From contig WBMW01003139.1 in NCBI GenBank assembly GCA_013396635.1, positions 111,761 through 175,760 on the forward strand: 64,000 nucleotides of DNA. The letters run 5' to 3'. Numbering within the stretch: the first letter of the stretch is position 1; each line of letters starts with the position of its first letter. This DNA comes from Penelope pileata (Eukaryota > Chordata > Aves > Galliformes > Cracidae). Below, in pieces: positions 1 through 13,432 of the stretch. Position numbers and translations under genes: made by a program. The notes below the pieces were generated by a model that was given only the letters and a program-made list of their open reading frames with translations, did no database searches and was not told the origin of the DNA.

Positions 1-3000
1 CTGTGCAGCAAGACAGTGGGTGGTGTAGGAAGTCATTTTGCTGGGCAGAATCTTGCTTTGTGGGGTCATCCATACTTTCCCAAAGCTCAGCAGGAGGGGA
101 CGTTCCCAGCCAAGGCTGCATTGGTTTAGCTATGGCCCAGCTGGGGATGGGACTGATGGACAGGGAGGCAAAAGCTGTCTCAGACCACAGCAAATGCCCC
201 ATGGACCAGGATGGCTTGTGCATTGTGCTGCTTGGGAGCAGTGGGGCCAGTACAGGATTTAAAGCTCTAAGTCTTGAGTGCTGTCTTGAGTGCTGCTCTG
301 CTGTTTGACTAATTAACCGATGTTGGAGACCTGAGTTCAACCACGGGCACAGCCAAGGGCTGCAGGCAGTGTCGTTATGAAATGTGTTTATGAAGTGTGT
401 TTGTTACGTGGCTGCAGTTGCATTAGCTGCTGAGTGGGATGGCTGATAGAGGCCTGTTTAACAGCCTGCCTGAGGGGTACTTCTGCATGCTGACTTTGTC
501 TTATCTCCTGCTTCATTCATCTCTTGGCTGGCCACAACCAGAGCAGGAGCTGGGAACCCTCCATCTTTTAGCAGCGTCTGAATGTCCCCTGCAACCTCCC
601 AGTGGCCACTCTGTAATTTCAAGCTGTGGAAAACCACCACAATTTGGGTCCATTTCAAACAAATCTGGGAGACTGATGCTGAGGTTTGTTTTTGCACCAC
701 TGAGTTCAAGAGCCGTGCTGTTTGCTGGAGCTGGTGTTACAGGAGCTGTGAGCAACTCACAGCGCCTGGCAGATGCGTGTATGCGAGGAACAGGAGGGAG
801 CAAGCATTACAAAGCAGACTTAGAAATAGCCAAGCTGTGGTGGACAAGCCTAAGTGCCAGAAGCATTAATCAGATACTACGACACAATATCTGTAACCAC
901 AGTTCCTACTTTATCTGTCTTAATTAGTTGTTGCAATTTCCTGGGTTTGGTAAAAATGGCTGTACTGCAAGAATGATGCAGAACGTGCGTGCAATTCGAG
1001 TACTCTAACATGCTTGTCAGTGTGCACTCAAGGTATTTAACATGCTGTTTGATGATCATGGTCAGGAAGAGGAGAAAGATGGTTTCAGACCCTGGGGTCT
1101 GGCCCACTGCACCCAATCTGGCATCAGTGGGTGTGGAACAGGGCAAGGAAGAAAATCCCATTCCTCTCACACCCTACTGGAGCCCAGGAACCAGGCAGCC
1201 CTGGCCTCTCCAGGGAGAGCTGGCATAAGCAAAGTCACTCAGTTAGAATTACACTGCAGAATTATAAAGGCCGAAAGTATTTGTCTCTGAGTGGGATTAT
1301 TAAACAGCCTTAGGCTCAACAGAAAGGTACACAAGAAGTGAGGTATCTGATAAACATCAGTGCTGAGAGAGCACGTTAATCCATGTGCTTGTGTACATGA
1401 CCCTCCACAGATTGTTATCTGTGCAACTTCCATTACTTAAGAGAGAACTGTGCTCTTTCCTTATGACTGCGCTATATCCTCTGAGTAATCTAACCTTTTA
1501 AGTTGTTTTTAAACCCAAATTATTATTTAAAGTGATGTGATTCTACAATCTCTTGGTATGATTTGTAGTAATTTGTACCACACTCCTTCCTGACCCTGTA
1601 TGAATTGGCAGACTTTCGCTTGGCCTTGCGGTGCTGGTAAGCCAAAATTCTGCCCCAGGACTCTAGGCACTGGTGAGGTCTGACTGTCTGCTCCTTCCCT
1701 GCCTCCCAGGACAAAGCCCCCTAGATAACCCTGGCATTGCCAAGCTCTTCTCTCTGCCCTCCTGACTTCATCCATCTCCCAAACTGGAGAGCTGCCTGCT
1801 GCTTCCTGCTGCATGTTCACCGTGCGACCAACCGGTATCTGTCAGAGCATCAACCTCCTAATTGCAGAGCTCACTGGCCTCATCATACACGGTCTGTCTT
1901 TGAGGCTTCCCTGAGTTTCAAAACACTCTGTCCTGGAGAGTTTGTGTGCAGTGAGCAGTGCCAACCAGCAGCAAGCAGGCTGCTCCCAGCCGCAGAGGGG
2001 AACTCTCCTCTGCAGGTCAAGAGTTTTCACCCTGAGGCATGTGGAGGAGCTGCTTGTCTCTCTACAAATCATCTCCACAATCTGCTTGAAAAAACTCTTC
2101 AGGCCTTCTCCTGCTGGGCTCCCTGTTCCCATTTAGCTGCTGGCACGGTACCTCCTTTGAGACATTTGTGAGTGGCTTTAACACAGGCAGCTCTCTGCCT
2201 TCAGCCTCTGTGTACATCTTGCCTACTCTTGTATCCGACTGCATCTGCAGAGCCAATTTTTTGTGATTTTATCTCCCTTTGTTTGTTTGATTGGCTGTGT
2301 TTACAATATGAAGTGTTGTAGGGATGACACAGACGTTAATTACCCAGGAGAAGTTGTTCCCACTAAGCTCAGGGTTTAGTTACCGATTTCCCTTTCTCTG
2401 TCCTTCTAGCATGGCTTTCTTGACATATCATTGTCATGCTGACCTGAAATCTCAGAGTGTGGCTTGCTTCTGGAGACCAGTTACTCTGATGTTCAGCTCA
2501 GACCATCCCCTCCTGCACTGTCATCTATGCCAATGGTCCCAACTTGTCTGGTCCGAGCTGTGCAGATATCTGGGAAAGTGCAAAGTGTCAGGGGGACAAG
2601 AGGTTATTTCCTCCATCTGCTTCTTGCTATTATTCCGTTGCAAGAGGCAAGGCTGCGGGTGACTGTACCCAGAACAGCCAGAGTCCTGGCTGCTGCCTGG
2701 CACAGGGCAGCTGGGCTCTCCAACTGTGTGTGTGTCAGCCTGTGGGTGGGAGGCACTGGCACAGGAACGCAGCACCTGCCCTGTCTCCAGGGAGGATGCT
2801 TCCTAGGAGAGGAATTGAGCATCACTCCAGCAAAGCTGGGAGGTGGCTCAGGTTATTGCAACCAGCTGGGATGTTCATGCAAGCAGGGGCAAATCTTTTC
2901 TCGTAAAGGGTGGATGTTGCTGGAGAAGATGTACAATTTGTTCCGGAGGCTTTCCACGCCTGATAAGAAGCTACCAAGATTAGTCCTTCACATCACCAAG

Positions 3001-6000
3001 CATGGGGCGTAGGAAACATTGGAAGAAGTTTCTTGTTGGCAGGTGTATGCTATGGATCTTAAGGGAAGTGGCAGGGGGAAAAGCAGATCAACTGATGTTT
3101 TAGAATGCTGCATGTAACCCTAAATAATGTATGAAACCAAATCTTATCTGTTTGTCCCCATTGGATGTATGTGTCCCACCAACTTTCTGCGCTGGTGGTA
3201 GCAATCCAAATAGGCAGACATTGGCAGTAACAGAAACCTTAAATTAAAAACAAGGCAAAGGACAGTGAGTCATTCGACCTCCAAGAGACAAGGCCAGTGA
3301 AATTGTGTCTCAGGAATTTACTTGGTGGCAAAATTGGAAGATTGATGTATGCTTTATGAAACCAATCCTACACAGGATTAAATGTTTCTTTATTTTTGGA
3401 GTCACGTTCAATGCTGATTTTTTCTTTATAGATCAACCAAATGGTTGTCTGGATTTCCAGTAAATAAGTACAAGTTTTGACTTAAAGCCAATAGTAAGAG
3501 AAATTATTAGGAAAGTACAGTTGTGCCCACATTCAAGTTTTGTCTTGCCTCAGTCCTTGTCCTGTTTACTCTGAATGAACATCCATGGAGCACCCAAGTG
3601 CCTTGGCCAGTGCCCAGCTCCACACCCGGATGCCTTGGCCAGTCACCAAAGGGCTGTGTGGGCTACCAAGCCAGCAAGCCACAGAGGCAGGAAAAAGTGC
3701 AAGCCCACAGGTGGGAATGTTTGTGCTTGGGAGCTGCTCTAGCTAGTAATCGCCTTGGGACAACTTTGTCTCATTGAGAGGTGAACAATATTACCATTTA
3801 GAATAATTAGTGCTAGCTGTCATATAAAAGCTGATTGTGCAAGTCTTTGTATTAGGAGGAGGAAATGGGCATTTGAGGAGGCAGTGGATGTGTTTAGATG
3901 TTTGCAGAGCTTCACTAAGCATGAGTTTGTTGGAGAAACATTCCTTTAGTCTTCACCTTGCTAGCCCTGACTGCAAGAGTCCTCTGCTTTGTGCTGCCTG
4001 CACAGGGCCGAGCCAGCTTTACAGCAGTGGGATCAGCTGCACGTTGCTGAGCACATTGCAGCATCTTTGTTCTCTCTTGCTAGCGATGTGAGCAGGCAAT
4101 AGCCATGACTCACGCTGGCTGTCTGAAAACCACAGGTTCATTATCCACCATTACTCATAACCATTTGTGGTAAAAAAGGTGATGACTTTTGAAGGGATGT
4201 GAAAAAAAGATTAAATGTTTCTATTTGATAATGCTTGTACCTGTTCTGCTCCTCTCTGCTCTCAGTGATTTCCTCTCAGCCAGGAGCTAGAGCCCCACAG
4301 CTCTGATGGGCACCAAGGAGACCGGGGTGGCCATGGCTCTTCCATCAGCTTTATCACCCTGTCCCCTGCTTCACATGAGCAGGGAGTGGGAAGGAAAGGG
4401 AAGAATACATAGTGGCGACCTCTGCAGCTTTTGCATTTAGTGTGGCTCAAACATAAGACACAGCAGCAGTGGAGATTGATTTATTGTGGCAGAGTCGGTA
4501 ATTCGTGGCTGATGACTGTATTCTGTGTAAGGGTTCTTGTGAAATGGCTCACGAGGGACAGACCACAAAGTCCCAGTGCATCAGGGCAGCAGAGCCCTGT
4601 CCCTCCAGAGCCAGAGATTTTCTCCAGAAGCTGCAAGCTTGCACCACAGTCAGCTTCGAGGGGTGACTCAAAGCCTCAGCTCACTGACCTGGTTGGACAG
4701 AGGTTTAAGGCGTGATGTTAGCATCATCTACTAGCTCCTGAAAGGTTTTCACAACCCAATAGCAAAAATTAACATTGCTCTTGTGCAAGAGACTTTTAGC
4801 TTTGTGGAGACAGGGGACTGCAAGACGCAAACAGAATCTGATGGTATAGAAATTTACCAGTGAGGATAGTAAGTCTCTCAAGTCATTAAGCTTTGGAATT
4901 GAATTGTTTCAGCCTTTATTTGAAGACAAGGGTGCATACATATATATGTAGGTCAGTCTAGGTCAGCTTCAAAGCACAGAGGGATCAGCATGTGAAATAT
5001 CCTCTCCTGCTCTGAACAGGAAGGTCAATCCTGCTGGGAACTACACCCAGTGGGCACCAGCCAGCCCACAGCTCAGTCCGGAGAGAGAAAACTGCTGCTG
5101 AGCACTGAGTGAGTAGCTAACTTCAGCCAGGGAGGTTTCCCCTGAGGCTGAGGAGGACGGATGTAAAACTTGCCAGCAACAGTGAAATGTGCGTGGAAAA
5201 GCTCGCTGAGGCTGGGAAGATTTCTGAAGCTGCCTTCGATGCCTGTGCCTTCAGAGGTGATGGCTGGGGAGCTGGGTGGGCAGCAGGACAGTGACAGCAG
5301 AGCAGGAAAGCTCCGTGGCACAGGGAGAGTCTGCAAATGGAGTCCAGTGCTGACAACGTGGTCACAAGCCAGTGTTTCTCTGAGATGTGAAATAACATTC
5401 TTGTGTCTATAGTATAAATATATAAATACTTTTAATAATAGACTTCAGAGTGCACAGTCAGCAGAGAGGTGCTGAAATGTTGCTGGGGTTCGTCGGGACC
5501 CAGGTGGTCGCCTTGCCCTTGAAACCTGCCCCACTTCAACCAGAAATGTCACAGCTGCCAGCTGTGCTCAGGGCACGGCCAGTGTTGTCCTCAGCAGCTG
5601 CTGGTTGTAATGAGAAGAGGGACACAGCCCGCGATGGCCAGGAGCAGTCTGTCTCTAGATTCTGGCAGAATCCAGGCAGGATGCATATTGGTGTATGCAG
5701 ATGTATCACGGAGGTTGGGTTGTCAACTTCTCCATGGTGCCTGCCTTTGTGGCAAGGCTCTCTGAACCTATCCAGTCCACCAGTAGGAGAAGATGTGCCA
5801 ACCTGCAGGTTTCACTTGGTCCATTGGAGAAAACCCACCAAATTGAGGGCTTTCATGCTTTTTCCCAAATTTAATGTGCCTGGATCACTTTTGGGTTGAG
5901 CCAGTCTGCACATGCGTGCTTGAGGGAGATTCTTCTTCAACTTAACACCTCTGAGAGCTGCTGTCAAGATGTGAACGTCCAACTTGACACATGGCTCAGG

Positions 6001-6321
6001 GATCAGTGTTCTGCAGGCAGATGGAACAGCCAGCGAGCATCTTCTCTCAAACGCTGCTCCTAAAACCCCGCAGTCACTGCAGGGCCTTCGTTCCTGCTGT
6101 CCAGCACAGTCCTGTTGGCTCCTTTTGAAAGTCCACCTTCACTTCATGGCCTTTACATGGTAGATGTCAGAGGGCATTTACCTGGGTTGCTGCTAAGGCA
6201 GTCCCTTGCTGCCTCCTCCCTTCCTCCTGCCTTGCCAGGCAGAGGGCTGCTGAGCAGATCTGTTCTCCTTGTGCTCCAAGTGGCTTTAAGATACTTGGGG
6301 TGTCTTCCTGATCTAGCAGAC
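1..6321. other. Intergenic region 3' of TNFSF4, no gene recognised
   Basis: No open reading frame here resembles a protein I recognise, and the short ORFs are broken and lack convincing splice partners. Small AT-rich patches occur near 4,936-4,955 (tandem TA) and 5,407-5,440. In mammals TNFSF18 and FASLG lie on this side of TNFSF4, but I could not find an exon of either here. The absence call is only as good as reading by eye. Confidence 0.6.
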
Positions 6322-6327
6322 TTTATT
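6322..6327 (-). promoter_or_regulatory. Candidate TNFSF4 poly(A) signal (AATAAA)
   Basis: The plus strand reads TTTATT, which is AATAAA on the coding strand. It lies about 385 bases past the TNFSF4 stop codon, a plausible 3' UTR length. Other downstream signals could also be used. Confidence 0.5.
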
Positions 6328-6711
6328 TTAGCAAATATACAGCGCATTTGTGTTATATACAGATACTGTCAAATGAACAGAGAAACTCAGGGTTTCTCTG
6401 AATATGAGCTAAGCTTGGGTGACTTTCTTTGGCTTTCACCTCTGTTGTCCTCAGGGGCTCCTCACAGCCCTTCCTCCAGTGTTGGAAGAATCCATCCTGG
6501 CTGCGTAGAGCTCCAAAGAGATGAACGTGGCGTGCATTATATAAAGCCTGTTTGCACCGTGATTTATCTGCACTCCAGCTGAGGCTTTCCACAGCCCCCA
6601 GGAGGGAGGCTAGAGCAGTCTGCCTGCACAAGTACAGCCTGTGGGAACAAGCCTCCTACAATACAAATGGACCAGCAGGAAAGGCTGTACTTAGGTGTTA
6701 CGTATCATATG

Positions 6712-9700
6712 TCATCTACAGGAAGCAAACATGGGATTTAGTAGAACAAGGCTAAACTTCAAATTCCTGATAGTGGCATTCAGGCTGGTTGACAGGGTGA
6801 TGTTATCTTGAATAAACAAGTACATCATCGTGATGAGATCTACTGGGTCACTGCTGTTCTGGACACCTTGCTCCCAGAGGGTCTGCTCCTTCTTGTCTTC
6901 TGTCTTCCGCATCATCAGCGTCAGTGAGCCATTCTTTGGGTTAGGGGAAAGGACACCCTTCAGGGACACCAGGTAGAGGCCATCACAGTCGATCATGATG
7001 GAGCCATTTATAATGGGAATGGGGCCATCTTCAACACTGAGATTAATGGCCTCTCCTGCGATGCTTTCGCCTGGAATAGAAGAGAGAGAAGATGATCCCA
7101 TGAAGATGAATGTCTTCTTGAAAGAGGGCAGTTTTGTACAGACTGCAGGAAGGGTGGAAAAATATGTGAAAGGAACAGACTGAACTAGACAACAGGGCAG
7201 TCTGTGGCTAGATTAATCATCCATGCTAGATGTGTAATCTGCAGTGCAAATTTCCATGTTCTATTCGTAAGCACATTGTGTCTTTTTGACTACAGCTTCA
7301 GTTTGTATGAATAATTCCTCCAGATTTTTTATTATGCTCTATTTATTTACTCTATTTGTTTATTAAAATATAGACATGCAAGTATAGCATCCCTATGAGC
7401 TTAGGAAGCACAGGCTCCTCAAAAGAACAGAAAATAAAAACAGTATATAAGAGGAAGGAAAAGTTATCCAGGCTGGAAGAAAGAGGAAAAGAGCTTTCTC
7501 TAGAGATGTGAGTAACAAAAATCCCTGTCTTTGTGTTTGGATCTTTTTAGAGAAGGCAGGATAAAAGAGCAATGTCGACAGAAACAGAAGGAGTGAATGA
7601 ACACAGAGCAGAATCAGGAGAAATTGAAACAAAACTTTAGCACAGAAGGTTTTCTCTTATAATGAGCAGTATTAGTTCCCATAGCTATGCTAGAAATGCT
7701 CTCCTGCTGTGCTGCACATCAGCCTGACATCCTGGGGAGGCTGGGGAGAAATTGTTACCAGAAGGTCTCCTGTTGGGCAACACAGCCCCCTGGGCTGCGG
7801 GCAGGCTTCTCAAGATTTTTCTCCATGAACGTTGGTTCCTGTTAGGATAGACTCTCTGCTACCTTTTTAATATTCAATGAAAGTAAAGCAGCTAGCAATG
7901 TTTTAATTGCGATTTGAAAATGCTGCTAGTTGCTCCTGTCGCTGAGATGTGGCATCGGACAAAACAGGCAGCGTAGTCGATGTGCAGAGCCCTGCTATTT
8001 CTGCCACTGTGTGTACGCTCGCTCTTCCCCAGGAAATCATTTACATTTTTCATAAATCAGGAAATCATTTACTTGTTTCAGAAATACCCCAAGAGCAAGC
8101 TGTGTGTACTCAGTACCTTCTCAAAAACACATTTTTTGTTCTTTAACAGAATGAATGCTCGTTTTAGTGTGTAAGTAGGGGCTGCAGAAAATTGCTCCAA
8201 TTTCCCATATTTCTTCCCCTTGGGGAAAACCCCACTGCTTGGCTTTGAACCTCACAGCACTGTCCCTCTTTCTCCAGCTCTCCCGACCCCATCCTCCACC
8301 ACCACCACGACACCAAGTGCCTGATGGGCAGCTGGAGCCCCAGGCACCATGGGAACCCGACTGGGAAGGTGGGATGAGTGCCCCGGGGCACCGGGAGCCC
8401 CCCACCAAGCTGCCCACCCACCTGTGTACCGGCTGTAGGTCCACATGACTTTGTTGCTGCGAGGCTGAAAAAGTAAGAAGAGAAGGCTTTGTTAATGCGC
8501 CGGGGCCCGTCGCTTCCGCCAGTTTTGCTTTCATTTCTCTGCTGGGAACGGGACTGCTGCTAGCTGGCTATACACCCTGCTTGTTCATATTGGCATCATT
8601 ATTATTATAAAGTGCAATTTTAGAGTACTTCCCAGACAGTCCAGCTGCTGAGCACACCGGGGAGATTTGGTCCTGCTTGGAAAAACATCTTGGTGAGCAT
8701 TGCCAAGTTGGACCAAGCAGCGGGGAAGGACCTCAGGGTGCAGAGCCCCTCTGCATGGCACCCTCAAGTGAAGCTGGGGGTGCATCTGCAGAGCTGGACA
8801 TGCCCCCACGTGTCACCCCCATGCTGCAGGGCACTGAGGGGTGGCTCTGGTGTTATGGGCTCAGAACAAGCCCTCTCGGTGTGTTCTCTGCTCTCTGGTC
8901 AGGCTGTTACAGGATGCAGGGCTCCCCGTGGCTCCCTTAGAAGTGTGTTAAGACATGCTTAAAATTGACTTACGTTTTGTGAGTACAACAGAAAAAGTGA
9001 ATGCAAATACAGAAGTGGCTATCTGAATGATCAGATATGCAAAACACCAAGCTTCTGTATTAGATTTTTAAATCTGAACTTAGCATCTCAAACCCATCTC
9101 TCATCTTAACCACAGGAGGCCCAAATCTGCAGTCTCTTCACAACCACAAGCCTTCAGCATCTTGCCTGGTTAAAGAGTGAAAGATTAGGCTGGCTGCTGT
9201 GCTTTCTTCTCTGCCTATGCCATGGCTTTCCAAAGGGAGAGATGGGCTGGTCAGATGTGTGTTGGGCTGCTTTTTACATATCTGACCCCATTTGTTACAG
9301 AAACAGCAGCTTCCTCACTGTGAGCACAGGAGTAGTGCTGGAAGTAGCGGATAGAGGCTGAGCACAGACATGCTGACCCGTGGGTTCGGTGCTGCACCCT
9401 GGCAAAGGCTAGCAGGCACGGAAGGTGTTTGGAGTGGCAGCACACATTGCTGTCTGTGCTGGAGTGAGCTGGGTGCTGGTAGTGGGAAAGGTCTGCTCTG
9501 GCACCCTCTAGTGCTGCTACAGCTGATGCTTTGCTTGCGAGGCTGGATTCGACTTCCATGTACAAGCTTTTACTGTGTGACCACCAACTGGCTCTGGTGC
9601 AGCTATCTCCCCTGACATTACTGATGCTATTTGTCATCTTAGTGGCTTGAAACTGCACTTGTTCTGTTTCTAGGTGCCCAAATGCACAAGCATCTTGCTC

Positions 9701-12700
9701 TTTGGCTCAGGCAGCTGGGATTTTCAGGTAATTTCCCAACAAGACCATAGCTAAGCGCAGAACCGCTGAGCTTCTGAGGTCAAACAACATCCACTGCGAG
9801 CTGCCCAGTCTGACTGTCAGTGAGCAGGGACTTAAACACAGGTTGGGGACAAGCCCGTGCCAATTCTACGAACATCAGCCCCATTGTCACTAAGTACTTT
9901 ACATGCTTGACATATCTCCAGTGAAGTCTCAAAGGACTTCACCATTATCTACTAATAAAGTCTGCTGAGGAGAGAACTTGCTTGCACCACTGGAAGGAAG
10001 TCCATGAGCTAGTAACAAAGGTGGTGACCCTCTTTCTCTGTTCTGCCTTCTAGCAACTTCATCAGATTTCCTTGCATCTTTTACACAGTTTCCATGTCAT
10101 GTTTGCCTGTTGACAACCCCCGAACATGAGATTTGGTGTGGCCCTTGCCAAAGATCTCCTGTCCAGGTCAGTGTTTCTAGAGCTGTGTCTTGGCAGTTTT
10201 GGGAATAGGTTTGTTCACACAAAGTGCAGCTCGCAGGGGATCACAGCAAAATGTGCACACTGAGGGGACTGCTGCATTTACCTGCATGGCCCCTTCGTGT
10301 CATACAGACTGAGGTGACTGTGCACTGGAAGTGAGTTCTACCTTCTCCACACCAGGATTATGGCCATATCTTTCTTACCTACATTAAACCTTTGCTAAAT
10401 TACTCCCCCTGCACCTTTTCCTGCTCTGTTCAAGCAAAACCATCTTGCAATAGATCATTAGGAGCCCTTGAGCTCCCAGTGCCATTTACTTTGCCTGCAT
10501 TTGTCACTAGGGAGTTTCACACCCTCTGACTGTACCTGCAAGTGGTCTGCTCACGGTCTTTTCCCAGCTGGCGTGGCAGGAGGAGGTAATTTCAGCAGAG
10601 ATGGGAAGTCATGGGCATTGCAGATACACAAGCTACCATTTTCAGTAGCTGCTCATCTGGAGGTTGCAGCTGAGGCTTGCTCTCGTGGCTGCATCGTGAT
10701 GCAAACCAGCTTGCTGTGCATTTTTGTTGAGCACATTCTGTGGTGCAGATTCTGTCTTTCTTGAACATGTGCCATAACATTACTTACACTGTGTTTTCAC
10801 TGAACAGTCCAGTGGGATTTTTAGGATTTATGAGGACAATAGAAAGTAATCAAACATGATCTTGCTATGAAAAAAACACAGCTACTGTCTGACTGTTAAA
10901 GTTAGCAGGGCACTCTCCAGCCATGGAGCTTCCCAAGAGGGACAGCGTCTTGGTCACTGCCAGGACCCAGCTCTCTGAGCCTCACTCCCAAGTCCATCTC
11001 CCTAAGCTGCCCCAAGAGTCAGGTCCGATTAGTACTGCTGCCAAATTGGGGCACCATGGCTTGATGCTTAAAATAGTGGAAACAGGTTCTGAGCCTGCAC
11101 GCAGCAAGTGTTTAAAGCTGAAAGAGTCCTGGTGACTACCAGGGCCTGGGTTTTTCATCCACTGCGGTCGCTGCTCCTTGAGCACACTATTTCGGTCATT
11201 TCTATTGAGGAAGGGAAACTCCAGGCCTGCACTGTTTGCTCCTCAGCTGCTGCCATCTCGGGTTTGTAAAGCTGACAGACAGCAGTGGCAGCCCTTGCCT
11301 TCTTCCTCTGGAGGTGGAGGACTTGAGTTAACATTTTTACAGAACACAGAGCTGCTGAAAGATGAGGAGTTGCAACCAGAGCAGGACCCTGGAGGGATTT
11401 CTGCATTTCATAGAATCATTTGAGATGGAAGGGACCTTTAAAGGTCATCTACTCCACCTCCCCTGCAGTGAGCAGGAACACCTACAGCTTGAGCGGGCTG
11501 TTCAGAGCCCCATCCAGCCTGACCCTGAATGTCTCCAGGGATGGGGCTTCCACCACCTCTCTGGGCACCCTGTGCCAGTGCTTCACCACCCTTATCTCTG
11601 CCCTTATTCAAGCAGGGCGCAACAGCTTGCCCTTCTCTGTTGGCTTCCAGAGCAACTTCTCCCTCAAAAAATAGTACTGCATGGGACTGAGCTGAATGAA
11701 GTGTTATCTCTTAGCATGATCAGTGACATCATTCTGAAGTGTAACATCTGCTGTGAGGTGCAGGCCAGTGTAACTTGCACAGAGCATGAGAGTTTTTGTT
11801 AAACAGCAGAGCACAAGGCAATCTCTCTTGCATTGTTACCTGCCTGGCTTGTTTCTCTGCCATGTCTCAGTGAGAGGAAAAAATGAACTCTGGTAACCTG
11901 AAGCACAACACACTTCAAAGTGACAGCAGCTCCTGGAGAAAATGTGGGAGGAGAAATAGCTAGTGCATTAGCAGCACAGAAATAGTGGTGGAAAGTTGTT
12001 GACAGTCCACCCGTCTGCAAACACGTGAAAGAGGAAAATGTACTTTCTGCAATTCTTTGCTGAAATATTACAAGTCTCAAGCATCTCTGTTTGGTATATT
12101 GCTTGCACTGTGTGAATGAAACTCTCCCTGGTCACATAATCAGCATCTTTCTCTCGTGTACTCACACATAGGATCTTACTGTCCTCTGCAGATACAGATG
12201 GTTGCTCCCGAAGCCCAGTGGGCATGCAGACTGGGAGCACTGAAGGGCTCCCAGGGTCTTGCTAGAGCTGTCACAAGCTAGCTTGCTTTCTGACATACCT
12301 ACCTGCATATATAGTATATTTGAAAATTCAGGAGATGTTTCTGAGCCGCCCCGCTTCTGGTCCTTCATCTTGCACTTATCAAAAGCAACTATTCACTCAG
12401 ACAATCTCATTTAATTAAAAGAAAATACATGAGTCACTGCAAGTCAGCAGCTGCTGACTTCCTCCCCTCACGCTGACCCGCCTCGGGTGCTCTGCACGGT
12501 GCATGCCTGGAACCATCCTGCTTCCTGACAACCTGCCCCCAGCCCTGCACTTGGCAATACTGTGACTATCCACTGTTTTGAGGATAAGAGGAATAAAAAA
12601 GGTTGTGAGAATTATTGAGGCATGTACTAGAAACTTGTGGCTAGAATAGGGATAAACATGAACACCTTTGTCTTTTCTTACAAAATCCCATACTGAGTTT

Positions 12701-12955
12701 TACACGCCATCAGACAAAGGGTTGAACACGAGCTCTTACCGTCCAGAGTTGCAGAGAATCTATACCAAGGTAAATCAAGCAGGCAAGCAGTAATATCCAC
12801 TGAGCAGCTGCAGACACGAGGTACAGCGTGTTCCTCCTAACCTGTCCTTTTTGCCAGTTCTTCCACTCATCATCACTCATCATGCCAGCAGGTTCCCCTT
12901 CACAGTCCTTCTCCTCTTCTTGCTTCCTCAGCTCTGCATCCAGCTGTCCTTCCAT
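6712..12955 (-). CDS. TNFSF4: TNFSF4 (OX40 ligand, CD252), complete three-exon gene
   Basis: Type II membrane cytokine of the TNF superfamily. On antigen-presenting cells it binds OX40 (TNFRSF4) and costimulates T cells. Coding exons are 12740-12955, 8422-8464 and 6712-7070 (stop TGA 6712-6714); the joins are phase 0 and phase 1 with GT-AG borders, giving 205 residues. The start ATG at 12955 has G at -3 and +4; the frame stays open upstream but has only a GTG there. An acidic cytoplasmic tail of about 42 residues is followed by one membrane span (about 43-64). The TNF-homology part has the family core DCDGLYLVSLKG (about 114-125). Cys115 and a Cys next to the C-terminus could form the disulphide known in mammalian OX40L. 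Six N-glycosylation sequons are visible. Identity rests on the core motif, the three-exon plan and the neighbouring PRDX6. TNFSF18 is the main alternative but fits less well. Confidence 0.9.
7071..8421 (-). other. TNFSF4 intron 2
   Basis: This 1.35 kb intron separates the 43-base exon 2 from the TNF-homology exon. The acceptor is ttctattccag at 7071 and the donor is gtgggt at 8421. It holds AT-rich sequence around 7,330-7,380 and no recognisable repeat or gene. Confidence 0.85.
8465..12739 (-). other. TNFSF4 intron 1
   Basis: This 4.3 kb intron has donor gtaaga at 12739 and acceptor ttactttttcag at 8465. It contains one CR1 fragment (listed separately) and otherwise nothing recognised. Confidence 0.85.
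11409..11600 (-). mobile_element. CR1 LINE 3' fragment
   Basis: The plus strand starts catagaatcatttgagatgg and runs through the typical CR1 3' region. The coding orientation is therefore minus and ends in the avian CR1 tail motif gattctatg. Similarity fades after about 11,595. It lies in TNFSF4 intron 1 in the sense orientation and is nearly identical to the copy at 34,118-34,408, which is inverted relative to it. Confidence 0.9.
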
Positions 12956-13049
12956 CTCTGCCAGCGGGGCAGGGGCCAGGAGCACAGTGGGGCCTGGGAG
13001 AGCACAAGGCAGATACGAGATAGATGCTCCTGTCCCAGGAGCAGAAATG

Positions 13050-13137
13050 AAATGAACACGGTGCCTTCAGGAGAGGGTTTTATGTGCACAGAGAGGCAGG
13101 CGGGGGAACTTCTTTGTGACTAATCTGAATTTCCCCT
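13050..13137 (-). promoter_or_regulatory. Candidate TNFSF4 core promoter
   Basis: On the minus strand a CATAAAA element lies at 13078-13084, about 125 bases upstream of the start codon, and a kappaB-like GGGGAAATTC lies at 13127-13136. TNF-family ligands are commonly NF-kappaB-inducible, so this arrangement is plausible. The kappaB match is imperfect and no transcript start can be seen from sequence alone. Confidence 0.35.
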
Positions 13138-13187
13138 TCCTTCCTTTCTTTCTTTATTTCTTTCTTTTCTTTCTTTTTTTTTTTTTT
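13130..13187. repeat. Polypyrimidine (CTTT-rich) tract
   Basis: The plus strand is an almost pure C/T run of about 58 bases with TTTC repeats and a terminal T run, broken by a single A. On the TNFSF4 strand it is a purine (GAAA) tract, starting about 175 bases upstream of the start codon. Confidence 0.9.
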
Positions 13188-13411
13188 GATGAATGTGGGG
13201 GCTGATTTGTTGCATCCAAGTTCAGATTTGAGTAAGGGCCTTTGAAAGTAGATGTGTTTATGTCTTTCACAGCTTCAGCTATGGATCTCTTGATAAGTGA
13301 TGTTTGCAATGATAGCTAAGAGTCGAATGGACACAAATCTTTCTGTGCAGCCTTTTGACAGTAAAAGTGCTCATCCTTCTGTTCAGCCTCAGGTCGCGGG
13401 TTTACAGGGTT

Positions 13412-13432
13412 GGCTGCCTGCCTGCCTGCCTG
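13412..13432. repeat. Short (CTGC)n microsatellite
   Basis: About five tandem copies of the CTGC/TGCC unit lie upstream of TNFSF4. Confidence 0.8.

Noticed and set aside
1..6321. Search for TNFSF18 or FASLG exons expected on this side by synteny
   Set aside because: No TNF-homology motif or membrane-span exon was found in any frame; these genes, if present, are outside the window.
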